From Orobanche coerulescens (lineage: Eukaryota; Streptophyta; Magnoliopsida; Lamiales; Orobanchaceae): a DNA stretch of 64,000 nucleotides. The notes below the pieces were generated by a model. That model saw nothing but the letters and a program-made list of their open reading frames with translations, had not been told where the DNA came from and ran no database searches. This document shows, piece after piece, positions 23,137-34,112 of this stretch. Both the position numbers and the translations under genes were made by a program. Positions within the stretch are counted from its first letter, which is position 1. Each line of letters begins with the position of its first letter. The stretch lies in contig CM065815.1 in the NCBI GenBank assembly GCA_033398695.1, forward strand, positions 145,187,001 to 145,251,000, given 5' to 3'.

Positions 23137-23855
23137 GGTAATTAATTTATGTTAAATAAATACGACATAATATTATATTCATCTCTTGAATTATGAGTAG
23201 TATTTACTAAGCATTTGAAAATCAGTTGCTTAAACATGAAATAAAGCCAATTATTTGAATAAGAAATTCTAGAAGAACATTCAATATCAAGATATCATCA
23301 ATAACCCGTAATTAATGTACTCACAAAGTCTTGCAATAAAGAAATTAGCAAGATATGATAACCATACAATATATAGACATATCTAAGATTAAAATGTTGG
23401 AACTATGATAATAAAAGAGAAAAGATAGAAAGGCTAAAACTCGGATGTTGACGAATCTCTCAACCCCTCTTCAATATTTATTGTAGATCTTTCGTTGCCA
23501 TGAGCCTATCTTCCTTGTTTCCAGTCCTTTAGGATGAATGTGGTGAATAAAGAATAATGATGCATAATCTCCCTCTTGGGACCCTACACATGCATTTATA
23601 GCCTTTCGTAGGAGTCCCAAGCACTACTACGGAACAGACATTTAACATCATTTTTTTACATTTAACATCGATTTTGTAACAATTGTTAAATATCGCGATG
23701 TTAAAATTAACATCGGTTTCTAATAACTGATGTTAAATTTCGACTTAAAAGCGAAAATAAATTCCTTTGGATTTATTATGCTTGATTACATCGAATTAGT
23801 AATCCACATTTCCCATAAAATCCATCAAAAGGACAAATCCTCCATCTTCCAAAGA
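23137..23855. repeat. Direct repeat copy 2 carrying a CACTA-like end
   Basis: Second copy of 21791-22555, with small indels. CACTACTACGGAACAG is at 23622. Homology ends after GGACAAATCCTCCAT. Confidence 0.55.
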
Positions 23856-24546
23856 ATTAAAGCAAACATAATTCTGAGGATGATAAATGAATGTAAAAAA
23901 AACTAAATTTAACAAATAACACACCACGACAAAGCAAATGTCTAACAACGAAAATTAATTCTAGGTAGACGTTCAAGTAATAATTAAAATAATAGTCGAT
24001 TTCTACACGCCATATAATTATAAAATAAATAAAATAGAATGTGCGGGTATTATAAAACGTGTAAAAATCACACATTCTGATTAAGCTTGATGGGATATTG
24101 GGATACTTTACACGAACTTTGATTTGACTTTTTAGATAAAGTGAAAATTTAACCTTCGATTGTGTATACTTCTGTTTAGTAATAATTCAGGATTGTAAAT
24201 TATTCCACAATTTTTTGTGTTTGGAAAATTTACTTTCACGACATCGGGTGAAATTGGTCATTATATTCAACTTGCATAACTTTTGATAAAATACAAGTTT
24301 TTTTTTCAAACAACTAGGTCCTATCTGGACTTCACGACATTGTCAAATACTAGAGATGTTACTATTATTATCAAATACTTATTCTCAACAGCTCATCTGC
24401 TATAAGCTAGCGGATTGACATTGTCAAACAGGAGGAACTACTGGATGTTATATAGTCATTGTGACTTAAATTGTAGCCCACATGATGTCAAAGTGAGGAT
24501 GACTAGAAGCATATATGGTGGGAGAGCGGGTTGCAAAGTGATCATT
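23856..24546. other. Unassigned AT-rich sequence
   Basis: No recognised coding region or element. A frame at 24415-24666 runs into the hAT MITE and is probably accidental. Confidence 0.4.
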
Positions 24547-24572
24547 AGGCCTCAAATGATAAGAGTTACCAA

Positions 24573-25018
24573 TAGGGCTGTGAACAAACGTAACAGTTGG
24601 ATTTGGTTCGAAGGATTCGGTTCGAAAAAATTCGATTCATGGCTCGATTCGGGGCACCAAACGTAGAGCCGAACCCTAGAAAATAGGATTCGGGAAACGG
24701 ACCGAACGGTTCGGCTCGATTCGAGGGGCTTTGGCCCAAGACATAAACCCCTCCCATCTGAGGCTGAACCATTCGGCTTCGGCGAATCGGACCGAACTAT
24801 ATACAAACTATACTGGACTTATAGAGTTATAGTGGACTTTAACTCGAGCGGAATCGAACTATATTCGAACGGTTCGAAAATTCGAGCCGAATCGAATCAA
24901 ACTATAAAAAAAAATTCGCCTTCGAGCCGAATCGAACCTCAAATTCTGAGGTTCGAAATTTTCGAGCCGGACCGAACTCAGTAAAGGTTCGGTACTGTTC
25001 GGCTCGTTTACAGCCCTA
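24573..25018. mobile_element. hAT-type MITE, 446 bp, with 8-bp target duplication
   Basis: Ends are TAGGGCTGTGAACAAACG (left) and CGTTTACAGCCCTA (right), near-perfect inverted repeats. GTTACCAA precedes (24565-24572) and follows (25019-25026) the element: an exact 8-bp duplication, the hAT hallmark. The interior is rich in GGTTCGGTTCGA/TCGAGCCGAATCG phrases and encodes nothing. Confidence 0.9.
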
Positions 25019-25172
25019 GTTACCAACTTGTGTAGCAAGAGACTGGAAAGTCCTCCTCTTTGAATAAAAAGATGTCAATTTGTCGGTGTTTTTAGAAAAT
25101 AATAAGTCGATTATTCTTTTGTGTGAATTAAGTAGGCGTATTACTCTCGTGTTTTATTCAAGACATTGCAAA
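25019..25172. repeat. Direct repeat, copy 1 (interrupted by the hAT MITE)
   Basis: With 24547-24572 it forms the same sequence as 25627-25810: TAGGCCTC-AATGATAA, TTACCAACTTG, GCAAGAGACTGGAAAGTCCT and onward. Copy 2 has no MITE and gives an empty site. Confidence 0.75.
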
Positions 25173-25625
25173 TTATGTGACACTGAAGCTTAAAAAATAA
25201 TATTCCTCAGCCAAATCAGACAAGGCATTTTCGCGTCACACATGTGACACTAAAGATATAAAATTTAAAATTTCGAGATTTTCTTTGGCGTCACATATGT
25301 GACGCTAAAGATATAATATTTAAAAATTGCTGGGCTTATTTGGCATCACACATGTGACACTAAAGCTTAAAAAATAATATTCCCAGCATTGGCTTTAGCT
25401 TCACCAATGTGAAGCTAATGTAGTTAAGGCAATTGTTTTATATTCTCTTTAGCTTCACATGGCTGACGCTAAAGTTCAATTCTTTAGCGTCACCGGTCAA
25501 ACATTGACGTTAAAGCTTTTTTAGCGTCAGATTCTTTAGCTTCACATATTAGCGTCACATATGTGAAGCTAAAGCACAAAAGTTTCACATTTTTATAAAG
25601 CTATTGTAGATATTTTTTTAGTAGT
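25173..25625. mobile_element. CACTA-like subterminal repeat block with one terminus
   Basis: Repeated and inverted TTTAGCGTCACATGTGTGACGCTAAAG-like motifs (TTAGCGTCAC, GTGACGCTAAAG) fill the block, typical of CACTA subterminal regions. It ends ATTTTTTTAGTAGTA at about 25620, the complement of a CACTACTAAAAAA end with one change. The partner terminus was not found. Confidence 0.55.
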
Positions 25626-25626
25626 A

Positions 25627-25810
25627 TAGGCCTCCAATGATAACGGTTACCAACTTGAGTAGCAAGAGACTGGAAAGTCCTCCTCTTTGAATAAAAAGAT
25701 GTCAATTTGTTGGTGTTTTTAGAAAATAACAAGTTTTTTTTTTTGTATGTGTGTGTGTGAATTAAGTAGGCGTACAACTCCTCGTGTTTTATTCAAGACA
25801 TTGCCAATTA
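25627..25810. repeat. Direct repeat, copy 2
   Basis: Uninterrupted copy of 24547-24572 plus 25019-25172, ending near ATTCAAGACATTGC. Confidence 0.7.
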
Positions 25811-26219
25811 TCTCTTGTTCACAAGACGAAGGAGGGACCGGAAGCATCATTTAAAAAATACATGGAGATAACATGTCTATTAATTAATAAGAATTATAAA
25901 AAATTGATATTCTAAAAGTATATTTCGAAACGAACCTAACAAGATCTTATATAACTATTTTTTTGTTCACATGTAATAAATCACAAAAACAATGATCAAG
26001 AAAGAGAGTGTGAACCAACATATTGCAGTAATAAGAGAACGAAATAAAGTATACGGCAAGAACATGCACAACATGTTGCAGCATGTGTGAAAATACAAAA
26101 CAACAAAAAAAAAAAAAAGTTGCAGAGTGACAAAGTCACAACTTATTCTGGCATAATATATAGTGATTATTATCTTGTAGTATAAGGCAGCACAAATCAG
26201 AGCAACATGATCAAGTAGG
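25811..26219. other. 3' flank of the LRR gene with a MITE-like inverted match
   Basis: AT-rich. The stretch 25875-25995 is an approximate reverse complement of 36000-36125 (shared phrases around GATCTTGTTAG and AAATATACTT), so both are probably copies of one MITE. Otherwise nothing is recognised. Confidence 0.45.
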
Positions 26220-27424
26220 CTAATTCTTAATGCATGGCTCCTGAGTGCATGGGCCGATCAGACCGGTATTGTTTACCAGATTCCTGCATTAACAAAAAAA
26301 AAAAAAAAAATGCAGTAATATTGCGAAATTAATTACCGGCAAGAAAATGCATTTTAATACTTTTAGTTCAACATGCAGGGACGGATACTTACACATATCG
26401 GACATTCGTCACATTGTCAGATACATGGCCTGTGAAACTGTTATTATACAGCGAACTGTCCCCTTGCAACAAAGACACGACATTATTTACGAAATTGAGC
26501 CTAGATTCCGTTGTCATTTTCTCATGTGAAAGAGATCATATATTATAGTAATAAAAATAAATGGTCGCGTAATAAAATACAAAAAAACGTACAGGACATC
26601 CAATTTCGGCAGCCGGAGAAGACGTCCGATCGATTCAGCTGAACCCGATAAGCCAGCCAGACCAAGATCACTGACCAGTACAGAAAAAAATTGATGAAAA
26701 ATAAAGAAGAGATAATTAATTAATTAATTAATTAATTGCTATTAGAGATAGCTATTAAATAGGGTTGTTAAAAATAAATTTGAATATGAGCCGAGACAAA
26801 AAAAATAACGGTAAATTAATTAACATCTTGAATATGAACACAGAAACCAACAAACCACATTATTCTTACAGTCTAGTTACACTCCCATCATGGCACGAGA
26901 CACCTGCCCAGCCAAATTCATGGCCATAAAATGAATTGCAGACATATGGTGGTGGTCTGGAAGGCACACAGCCAGCTGGTTCGCAATTACAATTATCATT
27001 TTCATATGGATCACATGGCACTGTTACTGTACTGTTAGGATCACTTGGATGGCATTCACAAAACTCAGCATTAAAATGCCTTGGATAGCAAAACATACAG
27101 TCACCTTCGTAATAACGTGGACCGCATTGCTGACTACTGTTACCAAGTGGATGGCATTGACATCGAGGATCAGTATCATAACTTGGAGTTGGATCGCATT
27201 GTCGACATTGAGGATCAGTATCATTTGGACCGCATTGCCGTGTACAGGAGCAAACCGGAGGACAGCGATCATCAACACACGGCCATCCATAATATAACGG
27301 ACTGTCATTGGTAAAAGCTATGTTGCTCTTGAACTCTAATAAAACATCCTCTGAAAATCCAAACACAACAGTTGGAAATCAATGATCATGCCATCCCCAA
27401 ATATATATAGATATAATCATATTC

Positions 27425-27479
<55 letters not shown>

Positions 27480-27613
27480 GTGTGTGTGTGTGTGTGTGTG
27501 ATCGATACGATCAAAAATTACAAACCTTGGAATCCAGCATACACAGTAACCCCCACAATCATGAAGAAGAACACGACCATAAGAGACACCAGTACACTAC
27601 TAACTCTTGCCAT
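26220..27613 (-). CDS. Secreted LRR protein with cysteine-rich insertion in the N-terminal cap; five exons
   Basis: Gene model on the minus strand: exons 27526-27613, 27350-26870, 26670-26593, 26455-26393 and 26283-26220. All introns are GT-AG and the summed length (774 nt) gives an open frame of about 257 residues. Residues 1-26 form a signal peptide (MARVSSVLVSLMVVFFFMIV). An LRR N-terminal cap follows (EDVLLEFKSN, YYGWPC), but about 100 residues with some 20 Cys and many Pro/Asp (CSCTRQCGPND, DPRCQCHP, FCECHPSDPN, NCNCEPAGC) intervene before FGWAGVSCHDGSVTRLDLGL completes it. About two and a half LRR units follow (LSLYNNSFTGHVSDNV, NLVNNTGLIGP), ending CTQEPCIKN. There is no membrane segment or kinase. 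The role is unknown; an extracellular ligand-binding or receptor-decoy function is only inference. No broken frame is seen, in contrast to the surrounding transposons. Confidence 0.8.
27430..27500. repeat. TA/TG microsatellite in intron 1 of the LRR gene
   Basis: A (TA)n run (about 27440-27475) is followed by a (TG)n run (about 27476-27500) inside the 175-bp first intron. Confidence 0.9.
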
Positions 27614-28207
27614 TTGATGAACCCCACAATCAATACACAACACAGATTACTGGGTGGGATTAATTGATAAGTATATATTTTCATATCTTCTTCCCCATTT
27701 TTATAATAGGGCCAATTAACACTCGAACGCTAGGCGTGACCGACCATCCCATCCGTATATGGCAAAATGTCAAACTGTTTAGCTAGCTGTCTGTTGAAAT
27801 CCGCTTGCGGATTCCTTTTTTAATATTTTTTTTCCTGGTTTTAATATATTTAATTTAATAATATTCTTCTTTCATTTCATAAAAAACAAACAAAAAAAAA
27901 AATTATAAGCGATTTTGATGTAACTCATGTATATATTTTGATAAAAAAATTTTATTCCAATATTATTTTATGTACTTACTTAAAAATTATAAATTAGTTA
28001 TGTAGTATATCATATTATTATTTATATGTAGTTTATATGTCTTAATTTACTCTATAATAACAAGTTGGGAAAGAAACCATCGTCCTCTAACTAATTGGAC
28101 TGCTTATTAGATGGTCATCAAATTAGCCACATTTAAATTCTAGTGCAATTGGTCCAATATTAATGTGTGTTGACTTCAAAGAGAACAAGTTAACTGGATT
28201 GAATGGT
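27614..28207. promoter_or_regulatory. 5' flank and probable promoter of the LRR gene
   Basis: On the minus strand AAAATATATAC at about 27671-27681 is a plausible TATA box, 60 bp upstream of the ATG. The rest is AT-rich, with no other gene or repeat end seen. Confidence 0.4.
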
Positions 28208-29263
28208 CACTACCAAAAAAAGTACTTTAGCCGACGACCCGAAAAAAAACGGCCGACGACTCGTTTTACCGTCGGCTAAAGGGTTTTAGCCGACGACCTC
28301 CGCCAAGTCGTCGGCTAAAGTTCGAAATAGTCGTCGGCTATATTAAAGAGGTTTAGCCGACGACCGAGATAACATTTAGCCGACCGAAAAAAAAAAATTT
28401 AGCCGACGACCTCGATCTAGGTCGTCGGCTAAACTCCAGCCGACAACAAAAACTCTTGTAATGGTTTAGCCGACGACCTAGATCGAGGTCGTCGGCTAAA
28501 CACTTTTTCAAAAAAAAAATAATATACTTTAGCCGACGACCTCGATCTAGGTCGTCGGCTAAACTCCTTCCGAAAAAAAAAATATTGTAATTGTTTATCC
28601 GACGACCTAGATCGAGGTCGTCGGCTAAACGCTTTTTCAAAAAAAAAAAAAAAAATATATACTTTAGCCGACGACCTCGATCTAGGTTGTTGGCTAAACT
28701 CCTTCCGAAAAAAAATAATAATGTAATATTTTAGCCGACGACATAGATCGAGGTCGTCAAACACTTTTCAAAAAAAATATACTTTAGCCGACGACCTAGA
28801 TCGAGGTGTTTATTCGACCATACTTGTGTTTATTCGACCATACTTGTCCAAATAGATGGACAAGCCTTGTGTATCGTTATCCAGATTCTTTTAAAAGTTA
28901 TGCAATAGAGAATTTAGATATTCGGCTCATGCAAAAGGAGATTATTTATATCTTATAAAAATTTGAGAGGATCTTTCCACCGAATTTTTTTTTTTTTTAC
29001 CTCATGCACCTCAAGATCTATTTTCCTCGCCAATCTTTACTAACATATCATGTCCACTAGAGGTGGATGTTTCCAATAGAAAGGCCCATTTAGCGGACAA
29101 CCTTAGTGTGGTCGGGTAAAGTTCGAGGTATAGCGATGAACGACCTCAAACATCGTCGACTAGACTTTAGCCGTCTGACTTCGGCCGACCGAACTATAGA
29201 AGTCGACAAATGGCTTGAGCCGACCACTTTTGGCTATCGGGTGAAGTATCGATATTGGTAGTG
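28208..29263. mobile_element. Short non-autonomous CACTA element (about 1.06 kb)
   Basis: Left end CACTACCAAAAAAAGT and right end GATATTGGTAGTG are imperfect inverted repeats with the CACTA hallmark. The left 600 bp holds nine or more subterminal motifs TTTAGCCGACGACC in both orientations, many fused into palindromes around CCTCGATCTAGG. The right 150 bp has degenerate versions (TTTAGCCG, GGTCGGGT). The 3-bp flanks (GGT and GCA) do not match, so the boundaries or one flank may have mutated. The open frames on the minus strand are translations of the repeats. Confidence 0.7.
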
Positions 29264-29483
29264 GCAGCCCCACTTGCCCTCGACCGTTCCAGTAAAATTA
29301 AACAATTTCGATCAAGTGAGATTAAATTTATCCTAAAAATAAAAAAATGTATGCATATAATAAATATAAATTAAAAACTTTTGGGGTGGTTTTGCTTTAT
29401 TTTATAATCTATTCTCCAAATAAACAAACCGACAAGAATCTCACCTGCTTCCATAAAAGAGTCAAAGTGTCAAACCAATATGG
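29264..29483. other. Unassigned AT-rich spacer
   Basis: No open frame and no repeat end are recognised. Confidence 0.4.
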
Positions 29484-29511
29484 TACAGATTCTTTGTATG
29501 TATAACTGTTA

Positions 29512-31321
29512 GGCATGAGCGAGTGGTACTCTAGTACCCTAATACTCTGGAGTGTCACATCACCTCTATTCAATAAAAACCTTCCAACTCAAAACTACCT
29601 TAATACTACCCTAACACTACCCTACGTGGAGGGAGTGGTACCCTCGTGCCCGAATTCCATTTTTTTTTAAATACATAAAATCACATACAATATTTAAAAT
29701 AAAAATATTCCATTTCATTAAAAATAAAAACATTACATAATACTTAAAAAAACATAACATAATACTTAAAAATAACTAGATTAAAATAAGAAAAACCCAC
29801 TAATCATCGAGATGCGGCAAGTATTCACGTGCTACGTGCTCCGTGAGATCATATCGAAGACGGTCATGGAAATTCGTCTAGTAACTCCGCTACCACACCG
29901 TCGTCGAACACTGGCTGGACCGGCGCATCCATTATATGAACCGGTGAGATTGCCCTCCCCTCGCGTTTTATAACCATATTGTGCAAAATAACACACGCAT
30001 GAACCTGATTGGCAATCTTCGCTTTGGTCATAGCTCTGAGAGGTCGATCGAGAATTTTTTCCATTTTCCTTTGAGAGCACCAAAAGCTCGCTCGACATCC
30101 TTTCTCGCTCCCTCTTGTAACTTCGTAAATCTCTTTTCCTTTGGGTCGGTTGGATACGGGTATGCTTTAACAAGTGTGGACCACTTAGGATAGATTCCAT
30201 CTGCCAAATAGTAGCCGCGTTTGTAAAAGCGTCCATTCACGTGGAATGAACTATTCATCGCCATTCCATTTCGAGCTGTAAGATACAAGTCAGACTGATT
30301 CAATACGTTGATATCGTTGTTTGACCCCGGTGGACCAAAAAAAGCATGCCAAATCCACAGATCTTGTGACGCGGTGACTTCAAGCATAATAGTGGGAACA
30401 CCATAGTCACCTCTCGTATATTGCCCTCTCAAATGTCTAGGATAATTTTTCCATCTGACGTGTGTACAGTCGAGGCTACCAAGCATCCTAGGGAGGTGAT
30501 GCTTCGCTTCATGGGCCTCAAAAATGCGAGCAAGGTCGTGTGCTGTCGGCCTACGTAGGTACTCCCGACCGTACAACTCAATGATGGCCTCACAAAAATA
30601 ATCAAGACTTTCACGTGACGTTCTTTGAGACATTCATAAATATTCATCATACTCATCGGGCGGATTGCCGGTTGCGAGTTGCCTAACGGCCGATGTGATT
30701 TTTTGTTTCGCCGTGAAACTTTTTTTAGCTCGCGCGTCATAGCCTTCTTGAAAATATGGGTATCTCGCTTCAATGTCACCCACTATTTGCAAAAACATGC
30801 TTTTCTCCATTCGAATTTTTTTTTTTAAAGTAATTGTCGTTGTACTTTGGTGTTTCAACGAACCAATCATTCTCTAAAGTTTCAAGACCTATTTCCCGAT
30901 GACGATTTACGCTAGTTCGGCTAAAGCTTGCCGTGTCTTCATAATACTGCGCCGCTAGTTGAAGCATATTTTGCAACGAGCTACCCGTGGATAGCTCGTC
31001 GGACGAAGAAGGAATAACGTAATCGGAAGAATCGGAAGACATTTTTTTTTTTGGAGAGATTAGTGTGTTTTTTTTTTAAAGGTGAGGGTAATTATTTTTT
31101 TTTTGGAGAGATGAGTGTATGTTATTTGGTTTAAAGGGGAATTTTTTTTATTTAATGCATATGACCGTTTGTAAACGGTCGAATATACAAATTCATCACG
31201 GGTAGCCAATCGAGCTCGGAGCTCGAATTACATAGCCGAACGATGTACCCGAGCTAGGCGGGGCGGTGTACCCGCTCGGATACTTACTCGATCCCCTACC
31301 CGTGCTCCACTCCGTCATGCC
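29512..31321 (-). mobile_element. PIF/Harbinger transposon, 1.81 kb
   Basis: Terminal inverted repeats GGCATGAGCGAGTGG (left) and CCACTCCGTCATGCC (right), flanked by TTA on each side (29509-29511 and 31322-31324), the usual Harbinger target duplication. Copy B of the surrounding duplication reads straight through the empty site near 37019. The element carries one transposase gene; I found no Myb-like second gene, so it would need that from elsewhere. Confidence 0.9.
29832..31042 (-). pseudogene. PIF/Harbinger transposase (DDE superfamily), broken
   Basis: Starts MSSDSSDYVIPSSSDELSTG at 31042. The nuclease core shows [12 protein letters not shown] (first Asp), [14 protein letters not shown] (second Asp) and [15 protein letters not shown] (Glu), with YTRGDYG and [11 protein letters not shown] between them, all characteristic of the plant DDE_Tnp_4/ALP1-like family. 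Lesions are a frameshift at the T-run near 30820-30835, an in-frame TGA at 30634-30636 where related proteins read on, and a frameshift near 30057 after which [20 protein letters not shown] continues in another frame. It is therefore inactive in this copy. Confidence 0.9.
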
Positions 31322-31524
31322 TTAGTTGGCATGCATCCAGAAAATTGAAAATAAGCAGTCAAACATATGATTATGTCTAATACTTCTAGAAACTTATCGT
31401 AAAGCTTTTAATTTTTAATTCTTAGTTCTTTTAATCTTAATTTGTGTCCTTTTGTACTAATTTCATTTCATTCTGATGAAAAAATCGAATTAAAATTGAT
31501 ACGTAATATACTTTTCTCTCTCTC

Positions 31525-31528
31525 TCTT

Positions 31529-31570
<42 letters not shown>

Positions 31571-31572
31571 GT
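31525..31572. repeat. TA microsatellite
   Basis: (TA)n run of about 45 bp in copy A. The equivalent run in copy B is shorter (about 37215-37231). Confidence 0.85.
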
Positions 31573-31981
31573 TTAATTTTTTGGTTAATTTTCAGAGTGA
31601 ATTACTATGTATTAATATTTTTGGATTTTTATTTTAAGATTTCTATAATTATATAATTTTGTTAAATTTTCAGATTTTTTTTTCATGATTATATGTTTTT
31701 AATATGGTATATTTTCTCTCCCTCTCTCACAAATAATAATGTGATGAAATCTCTAAAAAACGAATTTGTTCTCTCTTTTTTTTTCTGCAGACATTGGTTT
31801 AATTTGAGTAGGGAGATTGAAAAGTCTTCCCCTTTGAATTAAAAAGATGGCAATTTGGTGATAAAAGTCTGGCATGCGTGAGAAAAGAAAGAATGGAAAG
31901 AAAAAAAGGAAAGAGGGAGAGAGGAATGAAGGAAGAAAGAGGTGAGAGGAAAGTAGAAGAGAGAACAGGAAAAGTGCCCAT

Positions 31982-32395
31982 GATAGTCGGAAAAGTGAAT
32001 ATGATAGTCGGATACCGATATTAGATATCCTAATATCCGGAAAAATATGAATTATATTCGGATATCTTTATATTCGAAAAAAAATATTCGTATTTGGATA
32101 TCCGATATCCGAAAAAAAACTTCGAATATGGATATCGGATATCCGAATATCCGAGTACCTTCTACTATTATTTAAAATATAAAAAAATAAAATTTTTATG
32201 ATTTTTCGGATATTTCGGATATCCGAATATCCGATTTTTCTGAAAAGCACTATTCGATATCCGAAGCCGAAGTTCCGGATATCCGAACTTCGGATATCCG
32301 AATTTTCGGATATCTGAATTTTTGGATATCCGGAACTTCGTATTTTCGGATATTTCGGATCGGATATCAGATATTGAATATTTTTGAACACCCCT
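31982..32395. repeat. GGATATCCGAAT-rich MITE-like repeat, copy A
   Basis: Dozens of CGGATATCCGAATATCCG phrases. The right end reads TTTTTGAACACCCCTA, a hAT MITE-type terminus, but no matching left terminus is present. The same sequence is in copy B at about 61960-62383, so it predates the duplication. Confidence 0.6.
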
Positions 32396-33266
32396 AATTA
32401 TGAGTATGAATTTTCCCAAATTTTGCACTTATGGTAACGAATTTTTTTTTTGTATAATTTACGGGTATATGAATTTGTTTCCGTTTAACCAAGTTAGGGT
32501 ATCCGTGAAATCAGTCAATTAAATCTAACGAACTTGTTGACATGTCCGTTAAGTAACACGTGTCACCTTCTGATTGATCCACATAATAATAAAAATAATA
32601 AAAAATATAAAAAATAAAAAAATCTGGATTTTTTTTAAAAAAACTCCAAACTTTATTTTTTTTAAAAAATAGGAATATTAATATTAAGAATTGGATAATT
32701 TTATTTAAAGTTCGAAAACAAAAAATAAAAAATTTAAAAAATCTAGATGTGATTTATGAACTGTTTTTTTAAAAAAACTGGAATATTATTTTTTATAAAT
32801 AAATAAAAACTGAATAATAATTATGTTTTTTTAAAACCTGCTAGTTTTTGTTTTCGTAAATTTTTTTCGCTTTTCATAAGAAAACTGTTTTATTTTTAAA
32901 AATAAATCTACAAAATAGATTAATGATTAATAAAAACATCCGATTTTTTTTTATTTTTTTGTTTTTTATTTTCGAATTTTAACTAAAAAATTCTATTTTT
33001 TGTATTAATATACCATATTAAAAATAATAAAGTTTGGATTTTTTTAAAAATATTCCAGATTTCTTATTTTTATATTTTTTTATTATTTTTTATTATTATG
33101 TGGATCAATCAGAAGATGACACATGTCAACAAGTCCGTTAGATTTAATTGACTGATTTCAAGGATACCCTAACTTGGTTGAACGGAAACAAGTTCATAAC
33201 CCTAAATGATATAAAAAAAATTTGTTACCATAAGTATAAAATTTGGGAAGTTCATACCCATAATTG
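32396..33266. mobile_element. Long inverted-repeat (foldback) element, copy A
   Basis: Arms of about 200 bp (32396-32620 and 33065-33266) are complementary. The left arm has CCCAAATTTTGCACTTATGG, CTAACGAACTTGTTGACATG and ATTGATCCACATAATAATA, and each recurs reversed on the right. The loop is about 450 bp, extremely A/T-rich. It is probably a MULE-like MITE; target duplications are not clear. Copy B is at 62384-63235. Confidence 0.75.
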
Positions 33267-33319
33267 GTAATTTTGTCTACCTTTTATTCGAATATGTTCA
33301 AATTATTTATTTATATTCG

Positions 33320-33735
33320 AGTACTTTATTTTAAGTGACTCAGATTTAACTAGATGATTCAAATAGGTGACTCAAAAGTACTTCACGCGACAAGATGTAA
33401 TTAGGCGACTCGAATAGATATCTCAAAGGCATTTTAGATGATCCGAATGTAATTCGGTAACTCGAGTAGGTGATTGAATGTATATTAGGTGTCTCGAATA
33501 AAGTGACTAGAATACATCTTAGGTGACTTGGATATAATTTGATTGCGGGAATATGTGACATGAATATATATTAGATGACTCAAATGCATTTAGGTGATTC
33601 AAATATAATTATGTGGCCCGAATAGGTGGCTCGAATATAATTTAGATGACTCTAATATGTGACACGAATATATTTTGTATTACTCGAGTAACTGATTCAA
33701 ATGTATTACTTATTAGATGACTCAAATATCTTTGA
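33320..33735. repeat. Degenerate GTGACTCGAATATA repeats, copy A
   Basis: A loose tandem array of GGTGACTCGAATA/TAGATGACTC units at 20-40 bp intervals. It is duplicated in copy B at 63300-63690. Confidence 0.7.
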
Positions 33736-34112
33736 ATAAGATCCAAGTCCGACCATTTAAGTATGACAAAATTGTTATTAAAATATGAATGAAAAAAGAA
33801 TTATTATATATTCAAACTAAATACTTCTAGAAACTTAATTTCATTCCAGCAGGATGATTAGCCCAAAATTCACTTCCCACTCCACCTGTAACTATATCGT
33901 TGAGCAAGAAAAAATTATGTAACTTTTATTTATTTTAATTTTAGGTTTTTTTATCTTATAAATTTGATTATTTATGTATCATTTTGAATTATTTTCGACG
34001 AGAAATTAAATTCCAACTACAAATTAATATATGGCATCTGGATATTAGAATGTAATATAATTTTGTAGAGAGAAGACATGGACTATCCAAATAGCTTAGT
34101 AAATTTTAATAT

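Larger units (their letters stand above)
29484..34067. repeat. Segmental duplication, copy A
   Basis: Backbone sequence 29484-29511 plus 31322-34067 matches copy B (36997-37453, 58092-58253, 61941-64000) in the same orientation with a few percent difference and small indels. Copy A lacks the Helitron and LINE of copy B. Copy B lacks the Harbinger of copy A. Confidence 0.85.

Noticed and set aside
26866..27366. Single-exon 166-residue Cys-rich protein as the gene product
   Set aside because: Its start lacks a signal peptide and its stop lies just beyond a good splice donor. The five-exon model restores a signal peptide, complete LRR phrases and an exact reading frame.
28353..28764. RRPRSRSSAK-repeat protein on the minus strand
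   Set aside because: Translation of CACTA subterminal palindromes separated by poly-A runs.
31982..32395. Complete hAT MITE
   Set aside because: Only the right terminus (TTTTTGAACACCCCTA) is present; no left terminus or 8-bp duplication was found, so it is listed only as a repeat.
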